Made by a program: the position numbers and the translations under genes. From the NCBI GenBank assembly GCA_949130495.1, contig OX422221.1:478721159-478785158 (forward strand): DNA of 64,000 nucleotides. Direction: 5' to 3'. Below are positions 1-11,302 of this stretch, one piece after another. This stretch comes from Sambucus nigra (Eukaryota > Streptophyta > Magnoliopsida > Dipsacales > Adoxaceae). The notes beneath the pieces were generated by a model. That model was not told the DNA's origin and made no database searches. It worked only from the letters and a program-made list of their open reading frames with translations. Positions within the stretch are counted from its first letter, which is position 1. Each line of letters begins with the position of its first letter.

Positions 1-944
1 ATTTATGAAATGCCTGTAAAAGCGGTGGACAAAGCCATTGTCAAGGGATCAAAAAGCCACCATATAATCTCAAACCTTGTATGAGGATTTAATAAACAAA
101 ACTTATCCGTATATAGATGAGTTGTAGACAAATTTTACCTTCAGATTCTGAACCCAAGAATGACAGATTTGTGGAATTTTATTGATTTCTAACCCAAGAA
201 CCACAACAGCTCTAGAAAACACAACAAATTTATTTGAACAGATCAGTGTAAATTTCATCATCTGAAACTATATGAGGTATAAAACACTAACTATCATTCC
301 TATCATCCCATTAACATCAAATTACACATATATAAAACCCTGAAGGGGAAAATTGCAAACATGAGTAGTAAACATTAAAGATAACCCAGCAGCCTTAGTG
401 CAAGGAGGAGGAGATTGAAAAATTTAACCTATATATTTCAATGTTGCAATCTTTTCTCAGATCCATAAATTCATAGATTACCCACATCAAGATTTTGTGT
501 AAAAACACTAAATTTCATTCCAATCATCTTATCAACACCAAAAATTCAATTCATATTCCCTTAACCCAAAAATTTCATGAAAACCCCCAAAAAACAACAA
601 TACAATCTGTAAAATCCATAATAAAATCAAAACCCTTAAATCTATATACCTAAACCCTTCAAATTGTAAAACTCATAAACAAAAAAACTAAGTTTGTGGG
701 TAGGGGGTGGGGGGCTCACTTGGTTGGGCAACAAAGATAAGAGAGAGAGAGGGGGGGGGGGGGGTCGTGTGTGAGAGGTTGAGAGCAAGAAATGGGAAAA
801 ATTAATTTGTGTTTAGAGTAAAAAGGGGGAAAATGAAATGTGGGGGGAAATTATAATTTTCAAATTTTGAATGAAAATTAAAGATTTAATCTAAGCCCTT
901 CATTTTTAGTGCTTACACATTTCAAAAACCGTGCTATCTTATTA

Positions 945-948
<4 letters not shown>
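1..948. other. AT-rich non-coding stretch, no gene seen
   Basis: No open frame of useful length and no recognisable protein motif on either strand. It is A/T-rich and holds a short (GA)n run at 741-750 followed by a run of 14 G at 751-764. The purine-rich part at about 690-860 resembles the stretch at 20560-20700, which may mean a shared repeat, but I could not align the two convincingly. Confidence 0.4.

Positions 949-979
<31 letters not shown>
949..979. repeat. (TA)n microsatellite
   Basis: Uninterrupted TA dinucleotides. The homology to the Tekay-type LTR tail starts directly after it, so it marks the truncated 5' edge of that fragment. Confidence 0.95.
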
Positions 980-980
<1 letters not shown>

Positions 981-982
<2 letters not shown>

Positions 983-1431
983 GTGTCCAGATATAGGGAC
1001 GCCTGGATGATGATCCGTTCGAGTCAGACGTTCGCTGCAGTAACTGTGGATGCATGCAGGATTATTTTAGACACTTCTATTCTTGTGATCTAGATAGGAA
1101 GCATTGTAGTAACATTAAGGCCGATAGCCCAATTTTATTCATTTATTCTTTTACCGACGTTTAGTGCGGCATTCGATTTGGTTTCTTATGATAAACCGAG
1201 TGTTCGGTTATTTTTATTTCATTTCAGTTCATGTATATAAGCTGTTATGATTGATTTATTTGAATGGTTTGGTTAAAAAGATTAGTGAAATAAAATTTTG
1301 ATGCCAGCCTAATAGGTTATTAGTAAATAAGTTGGTTTTTGACAGTGATGCTGAGAATGAACCATATGAGACTCCTATTTTAATTTGGTATATGATTGAT
1401 CACCCGATATTTTATTAAGCGGGGTGTCACA
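981..1431 (+). mobile_element. 3' part of a Tekay-type gypsy LTR (truncated)
   Basis: This matches the last ~480 bases of the complete LTRs at 24573-27492 and 32057-34975. Shared landmarks in order are AGGTGTCCA, GCTGCAG followed by TGTGGATG, TTTTAGACAC/TTTGATAGACGC, GACAGTGATGCT and the LTR end GATCACCCG...GCGGGGTGTCACA. The 5' four-fifths is missing and is replaced by a (TA)n tract. The sequence after the CA end at 1431 is not a primer-binding site but the gag remnant of another element, so this is an LTR end inserted in, or joined to, an older retroelement. Confidence 0.75.
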
Positions 1432-1680
1432 ACAAAATTCACAATCATTATCATAAGCATTTTGATAGCTATTGCTAATTGTTTCAACATTCTTATCATG
1501 AGAATTTTGAGTCCCAAAATCGAAATAATCATTTTCAAAATTTTTCTAATCCATAACTTTACTTTCGTAGTACTCACCCAAAGACATTTTAAATGTTTCA
1601 ATTTTTTGGGCTTGTGAGTATTCATCAAAAGTCATAGGTTTAAGAGGATTTTGAGAAGTATCACTACGATTACCGAAAAA
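1432..1680 (-). pseudogene. Gag-like remnant of a minus-strand gypsy element
   Basis: Read on the minus strand from about 1668, one frame is open for ~80 codons except for one TAG and gives a polar stretch containing MTFDEYSQAQKIETFKMSLG. It lies downstream, in the minus direction, of a primer-binding site at 1871-1888, where the start of gag is expected. It ends abruptly at the LTR end at 1431. I do not recognise the exact family. Position and polarity fit an Ogre/Tat/Athila-type element. The plus-strand open frame over the same bases is a shadow. Confidence 0.4.
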
Positions 1681-1870
1681 AATAAAATAAGACATGCGTA
1701 CCCCAAAAAATGGCTCAATCTAGAAAAATCTACAAAATATGTGCGTCTGGCAAATTCAAGCATTTCTTAGCACTCAAATGTTAAGTCCTACAAAATTTGT
1801 TAATAAAAAATACAAATATAAAGAAACATACTATGAAATACAAATAAATTAAATTATAAAACAAACAAGT

Positions 1871-1888
1871 CCCCAATAATGGTGCCAT
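1871..1888 (-). other. Degenerate retroelement primer-binding site
   Basis: Minus-strand TGGCACCATTATTGGGG compared with the canonical TGGCGCCGTTGCCGGGG: the differences are transitions (G to A, C to T), as expected for an old methylated copy. Confidence 0.5.
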
Positions 1889-2725
1889 TTTGACAACAGG
1901 GGAAAACCACGACACAACCTTGATTGTTGACTATCCTCTTTTAAGGGAGTATAACAGCCAGTCCGAGTATCGATATCCACAAAGACTAGTTGCTAGAATT
2001 ATATTGATTTGATATTTATTAATAAGAGTGTAAAAGATAAATGTTAAGAAAAGATAATTTAGGCATGCGTATTGAAACTAAGATTACAAAAGGAATAAAA
2101 ACTATAGGTTGCGACTAATATCCCCCACCTCAATTTGATGCGTATAAATGATTACATGGGACTACAAATTTAGTAAGATTGGATCTCATTTCAAAAATTA
2201 ATTAAATCTAGAGTTGTCACCCCTTAAATTCACATAAAGGCCTACTGTGATTTTGGCGTCAACAGATACCCCAAAAATTACACACGCAAGGTTATAATTA
2301 TTGAGCATACGTGATATACCCTGTTAAATCTCCTAGGCATAATAACAAGAACAACCCAATCGAATTAAATTCATAAACTCCATCACCAAAGCAAAGCAAC
2401 CCATTAAAACCGAGGTGAGTTTAATCAATGACAACCTAAACTAAATTAGCTACATAACATAATGGAAGACATGTATTTAAATGCAAGAAATAAATGAAAT
2501 AAATAAATAAATAAATATATGTTATAAAGGAAGTAAATAATCAATGAAGCAAGAAATAAAGAAATGGAAGCTTGGATTGATAGAGAAGATGATATATAGT
2601 GTTCTTACACAACATATGGGTAAACCCTAGGAGGGAGAAAAAGGCACACCCAAAACCACATCCAAACCCTAGCCTCCCTAACCTAACAAAAAAAAGGATA
2701 AAATAATATATATCTTACAAAATAA

Positions 2726-2820
2726 ACAAAGGTTTGCTTATATAGTAAGTGGGAAATATCTACTACTACCGGTTTATAACAAAGGTTTGCTTATATAGTA
2801 AGAAATATCTGCTACTACCG
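2726..2820. repeat. Tandem duplication, ~53-bp unit
   Basis: Two successive units begin ACAAAGGTTTGCTTATATAG at 2726 and 2779 and both run to CTACTACCG. The second unit lacks a few bases (GTGG) in its middle. Confidence 0.85.
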
Positions 2821-3219
2821 ATCAACCATTGCCAGGTGGACGATTAACCCGGCCCTTGGTTTAAATCCGTTTTTTTCCTTCGTAGGCTTATTTCTAATTC
2901 ACCGATCGATCGGGGGCTCAAGGCCAGTTGACTGGTCCCTGTTTCCTGGTTCTCTTGGTTCATAAAAAGGGTAAACAGGTCCCCAACGAAAATGGCTATA
3001 ACCTTTTCGATAGAACTCCATATGACCTGTCTTTTGCGATCACGCGAAGCTAACTTGAAGAACTAAGCTTCTGTGGAATCCCACTGAGTTAAAGATGAAG
3101 TGTGAAATGTCTAAAATGCCCTTAAAATTGAGTCCGACGATAGAACTTCTCTGAAATGCAACTAACCTTCACTTTAAGCATTCCAATACTTACAAAAGCT
3201 CAATTAAGCCCTGTGAAGC

Positions 3220-3222
<3 letters not shown>

Positions 3223-3281
<59 letters not shown>
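3223..3281. repeat. (TA)n microsatellite
   Basis: About 29 uninterrupted TA units between the gypsy LTR remnant and the next repeat. Confidence 0.95.
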
Positions 3282-3284
<3 letters not shown>

Positions 3285-3391
3285 TGTCTGGTTAATGAGC
3301 ATAAATATAGGCATAAGGAACACAAAAGTGCTAGAATGCGTACAGATAACGGGCGTGCATATGCAATATTCGTGATGTATCAGTAAACCCT

Positions 3392-4150
3392 TTGGGCATT
3401 AGAATTTATGTGTGCTGGGTGGAAGAACTTATTGGTCCAAAGCCCACATGCCCATGTCATTTCCAACGTCATCGTTCGTCTTACCAACTCGCCCCATGCC
3501 CCCAAGTCCAGGTCCTTGGTCTTAGGCTTGGGTTGTGTGTGTGTTAAATTTTTTGGGAGTACAACAATAGTTTTTTAATAAATAATTTAAACAAATTTTA
3601 TAAAACTAAAAAATATTTTTTTAAATGGCCAAAAGTGGGAGACTTTACGACCCAAATTATCTGGCTCTCCAGGATTTACTCTCCCTCTTGTTCACTAGCA
3701 GTTCAGATATTTTTATTTTAAATAGCCTCCTTTGTGCCATTTTTGGGCAAAATAAAAAACACCCATAAAATAGATACTCACTCTCTCTCAGCCCAAGTAA
3801 TTTTTTTCTACGAAACAGTGGAGAAAAATACGCAAATACTTTCTCTTTCTAAGATTTTTTTTTCATTACCTGATCTGTTCGTCCCCCAAACTAGTATTGT
3901 GATATCGAGCAACTAATACTGAACGTGTGATAGTTAACTAGATTATTACGTGCATAGTTTTTTGAGACATAAATTGATTTTAATTTTGGGTTGTTTTAGT
4001 CTGGGTGTAGCGGGGTATTAATTGGATTGCAACAACATTTTAGACAAAGCCATAAAACATCTTAAAGAGAGAGAACTAATATGCGACTCAGCCATTTGAT
4101 TTTTCTGTTATTGCATTTTCTCAGTTTATAATTTTATTCCATTCTCTTAT
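3392..4150 (+). repeat. Dispersed repeat, second copy at 41194-41600; probable copia LTR/leader
   Basis: Two blocks are shared with 41194-41600: one around GGGCATTAGAATTT and GGGTGGAAGAACTTATT, and one from about 3871 containing TTACGTGCATAGTTTT and continuing to TTCTGTTATTGCA. A PBS-like GTGATATCGAGC at 3898-3909 sits in the second block, followed by the copia gag remnant further on. This fits the 5' LTR and leader of the copia element beginning about 4310. The LTR ends are not clear. Confidence 0.5.
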
Positions 4151-4309
4151 TTCATAAACAATAATTTTAAGGTATATTTTCTCCCATGGATGACAAAAAT
4201 ACCTCTGCAATTAACAAAACTTTCAAATTTGAGGGCCTACATTTTAAACGATAGAGACAATTACCTAACTACTAAGAAACTAGCATCAAGTTTATAATTA
4301 GGCAAAAAC

Positions 4310-6716
4310 ATAATTTTTGACTCCCTACTGCTGATGAAATCAAGACCATACTAACTTGGGAAAAAAATAATTTTTCGCAAAAATTATATTTTGAATGTCC
4401 TAAGTGATAATCTTTATGATTATTATGAAAATTGCAAAATGCAAAAGCTTTTGGGGAGGCATTATAAAAACCATGACACTGCGGAGGCGAGTACTAAAAA
4501 ATATGTAGTCAGCCACTAATTGAGGTTTCAAATGACGGATGGCAAATATCTTGTTGCTCAAACTCACGATTTATAAAATATTGCTCACAAAATTAATTCT
4601 GAGGGAATTAAATTAAATGAGAAATTTCAGGTTGCTATTATTATTGAAAAGTTACCTCTTGGTTGGAAAGATTTTAAAAATGCTTTAAGGCATAAATCGA
4701 AAGATTTTTCACTTGAATGTTTAATCACTCTTTTGATAATCGAGGTGGAAGTCCAGAAACAAGATTATAAGTATGAAATTCTTGTTTGTCTAATAATAAT
4801 AACTATAACAAGAACAACACTCCGGTTGTTTTGAATCTAAATGGATGAAATATGAAATTTCGAAAGAGGAACAACAACCAAGACTTTAAATCACATCAAA
4901 ATTAGAATAAGAATAAGAACCACCCTACTAGAATTGGATAAACTGGTAATATCGGGTAATTTCTTTGCTTTAGGTGTAACAATCCTGGACACATAGCCCG
5001 CATATGACGGAATGGACCTCGTCCTGCTCCTCACATAAACTTAAAAAAAGAGGATTTAAGTTCCATGAATTATAAAATCAATATGATAAGCGGTGCTAAA
5101 GGGTGGTGGGTAGATAGTGGCACTTCCCACCACATTTGCTATGATCGTACTAAATTTAAGGCTTATTCTGAGGTTGAAGATAAAAGGGTGTTGTTGGATT
5201 ATTTCCACTCCAGTATGTTTATTGGTATTATAGATGTTGAATAAAAGTTCACTTTTGAAAATATTATGCTCTTTTAGGAAGTGATGCATACTCCCAAAAT
5301 AAGGAAGAAACTGGTTTCTGCCTATCTCATCAACAAATATGATTTCACTCAAACTTTTCGACACAACTAATTACCTTAACCAAATATGGTATTTTTGTAG
5401 GCAAACGTTATTCCACTGAATGAATGTTTAAATTGAATACTGATGTTATCAATAAAATTTCCCCTTCTACCTTTATTACATGTTCTCTTAATATGTGGCA
5501 CGCTACACTTTGTTATGTTAATAAACCGCTTGTTAAAAAAATGAGAACTTTTGGATTAATTCCAGAAATATCACTAAATGATTTTGAAAAATGTGAATAG
5601 TGCAATAAAGATAAAATAACAAAGACCCCATATAAATTTGTTATTAGAGAATCTGAACTACATGACTTAAATTTATTTGGATATTTGTGAATTGGATGGA
5701 ATTATGACTAGGAATGGAAAAAGTTAATTTACTACTTTTTATTGATGATTACACGAATTATTCATTTGTGTATTTAATGAAAAATAAAAGTGAAGTGTGT
5801 TACATGTTCAAAATTTTCTAAAATTAAATTTAAAATCAATTTAACCATAAAATTAAGATGTTACATAGTGACAGAGACACCGAAAATGAATCTGCACCTT
5901 TTATTGAATTTCACAAAAACCACGAAATTATTAATTAAACATAGTCCCATATTCTCCCAAAATGAATGATAAAGCTGAATGAAAATATAAGGCCATAATT
6001 GAATTGGTAGTTTCTATTTTATGAAGTTCGAGAGCTACCTCACATTCGTGGGGAGAAAATACTTTAACGGTGTATCACCTAATTAATAGAATTACTAATA
6101 CTAAAATTAAAATTTCTCCTTGGGAAATTTGAAAAGATAAGAAGCCCAACATGTCATATTTTAGAACGTGAGGATGCTTAGCTTATGTCCTTATTCTTGA
6201 TCCTAAGAGGTCTAAATGGCTAGTAGAGGATATGAGTGTGTTTTTATTGGCTATGCAGTTAATAGCAAATATTATAAATTTAATTATTCAAAAAATATAT
6301 TTAATACCGAATGAAACGATGCTGATTTCATGAAGATAAATTTCTAGGTAAATTGCGAAATAATGGGGGTCAACTTCACTACCGTTTCTATTTCTAAAAA
6401 ATAATAACCAAATGAATCCACTTTAGAACTAAGACGAAGTAAAAGAGCTCGTGATGAAAAAGATTTTGGTCTTGAATTTCACGCTTACACAATAGAGGAA
6501 GATCTAAATACCCTTCAAGAAGCCTTGTCCTCTTTAGATGTCGATTTATGGCAAGAAGCTATTAATGATGAAATAAAATCATTAAAATTAATTAAATTTG
6601 GCATTTAGAGGATCTTCCACCGAGGTGTAAATTATTAAAAAGAAATTAAAGCTCGATGGTTTGGTTTAAAAGTACGAGGCACGTTTAGTTGTCAAAGGTT
6701 TTAGACAACGTAAAAA
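4310..6716 (+). pseudogene. Decayed Ty1/copia polyprotein (gag-PR-IN-RT start)
   Basis: Pieces appear in the usual copia order, broken by many stops and frameshifts. About 4500-4760 encodes a UBN2/gag-type segment (FQVAIIIEKLPLGWKDFKNA, then LRHKSKDFSLE). A zinc knuckle CFRCNNPGHIAR at about 4969 has lost its last Cys to an in-frame TGA. About 5100-5240 gives the aspartic protease (WWVDSGTSHHICYDRTKF). About 5720-5990 is the integrase core (FIDDYTNYSFVYLMKNKSE, then LHSDRDTE). About 6150-6230 carries CLAYVLILDPKRSKW. About 6430-6720 is the start of reverse transcriptase (ELRRSKRARDEKDFG, WQEAINDEIKSL). It ends in RT, so RNase H and the 3' LTR are missing. Old and inactive. Confidence 0.85.
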
Positions 6717-7376
6717 TGAAATGCCTCGGCCCAGATTTAAGGGTTAATCAAGGATTAACCCAATCTAGTTCGAACGTTAATTGTGAAATGCAGTGAAACA
6801 ACCTAAATAATGTTTATAATTAATTTATTATTATTATTATTATTATTTAATGTTACTCTTGTTAGCATGCGATTCCAAATTTTTTTCTCAATTACGTGAT
6901 AGGACCTAAGAGAGGTGCCACCAAGGCTAAGTAAACATAACTACTAATCATAAATGGAATTAACTACTTACTTGTCTAAGATTCTAAAGGTATGAAATAG
7001 TGTGCAACCTTCCATAACAAAAGGAGGAATGTGAGTTGAGTGCCCAGTGGGATTATATACCAATGAAGTATAAAAATGAACGGCAGAAAGAAAACACTCA
7101 CACACTACCATCACATGCATATGAAAATATGTACATATATACTATTGGAAAATACATGTCCCAATATATTAAATCGTTTTATTCCAAAAATGTTATTTGA
7201 TACTGCTTATCCTCCTTATCTTTCCAGAATAATACTTTTATATCTTATGCTTAAAACAGGCATATTCATCCCGTTAACTCACCTAGTTAAACAATTTAAA
7301 ATTATTGGGTAAAACCTTTCATTCACTTTAGAACGATTATAACTCTACGTTAACCAACTCACGCCGAGTTATTAAT
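6717..7376. other. Non-coding stretch with a (TTA)n run
   Basis: No gene seen. It holds a (TTA)n microsatellite at about 6825-6847. Open frames here are short and of low complexity. Confidence 0.5.
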
Positions 7377-8927
7377 TGTAAGTACACAAAATTTCAATTG
7401 AGTCCATATGTAGTTTTGACTTAATTCCAAACAAAAGAATTTGAGTCATAGTATAGATGTTCCTATCAAGCCTATGATGTTGGAAGAGTTGAAGACGTAT
7501 AGGCCCAGAATTTACAGCTTCATCATTGCCAGGTTTCAAGTGACATGTTTCGCATCATTAAAATTATATCATTCCAATGTCTCCAAAGGTATGAATGAAA
7601 TTATATATATTTAGGACCTTGGATATTTTATTTGGGTATAAACATTTTTATATAACGACTTTTTATTTTCCGTAAATCATTTTAAAACTTTACATAAAAG
7701 TTTCTAGGCTTAAATTGCAAAATTCAGATTTTTGAAAAGTCGTTCGAAGGACATTTTTCTCGTTCAAACAAAGATTATAGTGAGATATTTTCTGAATTCT
7801 CGTTAGAAGTTTCGTTCGAACGATTTATCTAACGAGTTTTTCTTTTCTTTTTCATCTGAAGTTTTGTTCGAACATGCTCGTTTGAATGACATCAAAAAGT
7901 TTTTCGAACGAGATTTTAGCGGGAACAATTCTTTTATCAGATTTTTCCCACTTTTCCCACTAACCTTTTACATGATAAAACAACTGCGGGAAATAATTTT
8001 TTGACATTACTTTTTCCTTCTCTTAGAGTGTTTCGAGAGCTTAATTCTTCCAAGAAAAAGTTCCCTTGGTGTTTGTAAAAATTCTTTATCTTTAGAACAA
8101 AACCAAGTCTTGTATGCCGAAATATTTGTCTGTGTTTAAATCCAAGTTCCTATATATATATATATATATATATATATCTTCGCTTGGAGAGTGTTTGGCA
8201 CCGTTTTTTCCTATTTACCCATAAAGAAAACAGTTTGGGTTCTTCTCCACCCCACAAAAGGAGAAAATTTTGCTGCAGATTTATCACGTGGTGAAAGGAA
8301 TCATGTGTGGTTGACGGTGGATTGTGCTTCCATTGGTGGACTCCAAGATTCCGATGGACTCTGGAGTTATCTGCAAGGCAGATCTTGAATATCAAAGGAA
8401 CCATCGAGGATTTAAGGAGTTGAGTCAAGTGTTGTAAATCTTCTTATTGTTGTCTTTGTAAACATACCGTACCTAGTGGATTTGTTAGGCCAGGGCCGTC
8501 AGATATTTTTTCCGTTGTGGGTTTCGTCGTACATCGTCGTGTACTGAGATTGTTTATTTTTATCTTTTAAAAATAACCTTAGATGCATGTTAGGATACTC
8601 AAGATAAAAAAAAATTGGTTTAAATCTCACACTTATTTAATTTGGTGCTAATTAATATTTTGGTAATTTTAATTGAATTTAATTCAAGTTGGGACATTTA
8701 ATTGGACTAAATATATGCTTAAGTTTTTTTGGCATAAACTTCACTTGAATTGGATCTATATTTTTGTTTAAGTAAAATTCCAAATTATTTTTTATATTTA
8801 TGTAATTTTAATTTTGAAAGAAATTAAAATTTTGTTTATTTTAAAAGAAGCTTTTCTTGCTGAATCACCATCCTAAGTCTTAATTAGGAAGGAAATTTAA
8901 AATTTAGGGCTTCCGTGCACTAACACA
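7377..8927 (+). mobile_element. 5' LTR of a SIRE-type Ty1/copia element (copy A)
   Basis: It starts TGTAAGTACAC and ends ...CTAACACA directly before a primer-binding site, giving about 1.55 kb. The first 780 bases match copy B at 21491-22267 and the last 750 match copy C at 38080-38804, so the three copies define one family. A (TA)n tract lies at 8152-8176. The copia assignment comes from copy B, whose flanking internal sequence has SIRE-style AAAGGGGGAGAA boxes and a polypurine tract. A nested palindrome lies at 7799-7836. The plus and minus open frames around 8150-8430 are inside the LTR and are not genes. Confidence 0.7.
7799..7836. repeat. Nested palindrome in SIRE-type LTR copy A
   Basis: Outer arms CTCGTTAGA (7799-7807) and TCTAACGAG (7828-7836) are perfect inverted repeats. 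Between them is the 12-bp palindrome TCGTTCGAACGA (7812-7823). Related TTCGAA pieces lie on both sides (about 7740 and 7865-7915). Confidence 0.9.
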
Positions 8928-8939
8928 TGGTATCCGAGC
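8928..8939 (+). other. Retroelement primer-binding site (tRNA-iMet type)
   Basis: TGGTATCCGAGC differs by one base from TGGTATCAGAGC, the complement of the plant initiator tRNA-Met 3' end. It directly follows the CA end of the LTR. Confidence 0.75.
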
Positions 8940-10214
8940 ATATCATGTAGAAAACACGTCCCTTCAGATTGGAATCAGAGCGAATTACACTAAAATATTG
9001 AATGATCATAATTTTTAGGAATTTTTTTGGGAGAATATGCATCTTTCAAAATTTCCAGTTTTTTATGGTTCTAACATGCTAGTTCATAACTCTTCACTTG
9101 CTATACCCTATGAGTAATGGCTTGCATATTTGCATACTCTAGCTTTTGTGTACATGTCATATATTCTTTCTAGTTGTATGCTTGTTTGTCATTTTCTAGT
9201 CCATGCTTCATTAAATATGCTTTGCTAGAATTATGACCTGTTTATCTTTTGTATTTTGTCATTTATATTTTTTAGTATTAGATGAAAAATAAAAAATAAT
9301 TTTTGTTGGTCTTTTGAGTATAATTTTGTGTCTGGTGAAAAACCTTGAAAAACTCAAAAAGTTTTTTTTTTTTTGTGTTTGTAATTTGACACACTTTTGT
9401 GGCATATACCGTGTTGGAATCCTTCAATTTTGCTTCCATGTGGCTAGAACTTTTGGTTGTGTATTTCAATTATTAAATTGTTCTTTATCTTGATTACATG
9501 AACCAGTTGGAATTTGAATTGCTAAAAGGATTATTATTTTATGCCTCTTTTTCACCCTTGCACGAGCTCTTTGAATTTTAACTTCACGTGAATATTTGAG
9601 CTACGTGAGATGCTCTCCTATCAATTTAGTCATCTACTTGTTTTGTGACTATGGAGGATTTTTGCATGTTATTACGTTTCATGTGAGATTATTGTGTTTT
9701 AAAAAGTGATATATTAAAGTGCACGGGAATGGGCTATGAAAGGAACAATCATCCTTTGCGATTAAGCCACCGTTTGCAATGGACCTAAAAGAAATACGTG
9801 GTCCAAAGGCCTAAAAGAAAATTATGGCACTAAAAAAAATATATAGCCAAGGTCTAGTTAGATTGATATTTTCATCAAAAGAAAATATTATTTTTGATTG
9901 AGTTTGGATGGAATATCAACGATTTTGCACAATGTCTTGTATCCTAGTTGCAATATTTTTGTCATGATTCTATTGGTTTGTAGAATCATCAATATGCTAG
10001 GCTTGTATGAATTGAGGCTTTATATATATATTTGATACAATTTTGTAATTAAATGGAACTCCTTGAACATGTTTAAGTGATTGGGTCACCATTTAATAGT
10101 TGTTAGTTCACACACCTTCACTTTCGCTTACATATTACACATTTATTCCGTAAGTGTCTGAAAAGATCATTTTATTTTGTATTGTGTCATTTGTGTTGTT
10201 TATATATATATATA
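8940..10214 (+). mobile_element. Leader of the SIRE-type element, no gag seen
   Basis: The first ~40 bases after the primer-binding site (CATATCATGTAGAAAACACG) are also present after copy C, so they belong to the element. The rest is T-rich and non-coding and runs to a (TA)n tract at about 10200-10214. No gag or pol homology is seen, so the element is truncated here. The outer boundary is inferred. Confidence 0.45.
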
Positions 10215-10242
10215 CTAGGGTATGTCCGTGCCTGAAGGCACG
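10215..10242 (-). mobile_element. Helitron 3' terminus (minus orientation)
   Basis: On the minus strand the order is a stem CGTGCC, loop TTCA, stem GGCACG, 8 bases, CTAG, then T from a TA tract. A perfect 6-bp hairpin a short way before CTRR, with insertion at A|T, is the hallmark of Helitron 3' ends. The element would extend to higher coordinates. I did not find its TC start. Confidence 0.6.
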
Positions 10243-10858
10243 ACGACAATTTTCTAAAGCATCACTCTTGGTAAAGTCATAATAGTTTTGTATTATAATA
10301 TCATCAAATTTTTGAAAGCATCGAATCGACTAAATTTTTTTGTAAAATAGTTTATATTATAATTTTTGTAAAGATGTATGCTATTTTAGAAATTTTGGGC
10401 AAAGTTTCATTTGCTTATAAGACTCTCCATTTGTTTTAAGGAGCAGAAAATAACCCAAAGTAGTGAATGAGTAAACAATTTAGGTCATAAATTTTTTTTA
10501 CAATACGTAAACCAATTTAGAAATTTTGGACAAAATTCCCAATATGTATAGGACTATCCACCATCTTTAAGAAAAAAAAAGTACTCTAACAACAACAATA
10601 CTCAACATCAATAATACTTCAACAACATCATAGGCATCAAATACTAATTTCATTCACAAAGTACACATTATTCCAACAATGATGATTTAATTCTTATGGT
10701 ACGTAATATACTTGAACACGAGTCAATTTGTATTTTGTTGTAATACTGAGCACCTATATATCAAAAGGTAATCAAAAGGAAAAAAATAGGTAGATGAAGG
10801 AAAAATTCATTAAGATTTTCAAACTAAATGAAATTGTAAAAAAGATATAAGGGAAACA
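10243..10858. other. AT-rich non-coding stretch (probable Helitron body)
   Basis: No gene recognised. The only basis for assigning it to the Helitron is its position next to the 3' terminus. Confidence 0.3.
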
Positions 10859-11302
10859 TTTCTATGCTCTTCTTTTTTCCTCATCCCTAAATTTACAGGT
10901 TTTCTTTCTCTATTTGCTTTCTGTTTGCCTTCCTTAAGCCTTTTCTTTGCCTCCTCAGACTTTTAAGCAATCCAGGCCCAACTTTGATTCATTAGAATCT
11001 CCCTTTCAACATATCTACGTAAAGCCTGGCTATCAGTTTTGTCGTTTCAGCGTTCATTTGTTCAGTCGGATGGTCAGTAGCTTTCACAGTTTTTAATGTG
11101 TCATTAGCTTCTTCTCAGAATATGATCACATTCTCTCTTTCTAAAAAAGATCCTTGAGCAGATTTATTTCTGTTTCAGCTTCAGATACACCTAGTCGGGG
11201 AAGTGTTACTGCCTCATTCATATCCCCGTTTCCCGAGCCTTCTTTTTGTTGCGATAACATCATCTCTGACTTAAGGGCAAAGACTTCTTTCTCCAAACTA
11301 AC
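10859..11302 (-). pseudogene. Coiled-coil plant protein remnant, exon part 2
   Basis: On the minus strand from 11302 the frame gives VSLEKEVFALKSEMMLSQQK, then a Gly/Asn-rich stretch and SEAETEINLLKDLF before a TAG. Further pieces (KERM, YSEKK, DTLKTVKATD, NREKTCKFRDEEK) follow after stops and frame changes. The charged Lys/Glu pattern and INxLKDLxEKER-type heptads resemble large plant coiled-coil proteins such as the maternal-effect embryo-arrest 22 type; that identity is only suggestive. The upstream 40 bases of the same exon are at 14165-14204, separated by a solo LTR. At least four in-frame stops make it non-functional. Confidence 0.55.
11298..11302. other. Target-site duplication CTAAC (left)
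   Basis: CTAAC at 11298-11302 is repeated at 14165-14169 on the other side of the solo LTR. Confidence 0.85.

Larger units (their letters stand above)
1681..3222 (-). mobile_element. Leader, PBS and LTR of an Ogre/Tat/Athila-type gypsy
   Basis: The minus strand of 1871-1888 reads TGGCACCATTATTGGGG, a degenerate form of the TGGCGCCGTTGCCGGGGA primer-binding site typical of plant Ogre/Tat/Athila gypsy elements. Just upstream in that direction is a possible LTR end, TGTTGTCA, at 1891-1898. The bases from there to the (TA)n tract at 3223 would be the LTR. It has no ORF, and I could not find its other end. Assignment rests only on the primer-binding site and on the gag-like piece next to it. Confidence 0.45.
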
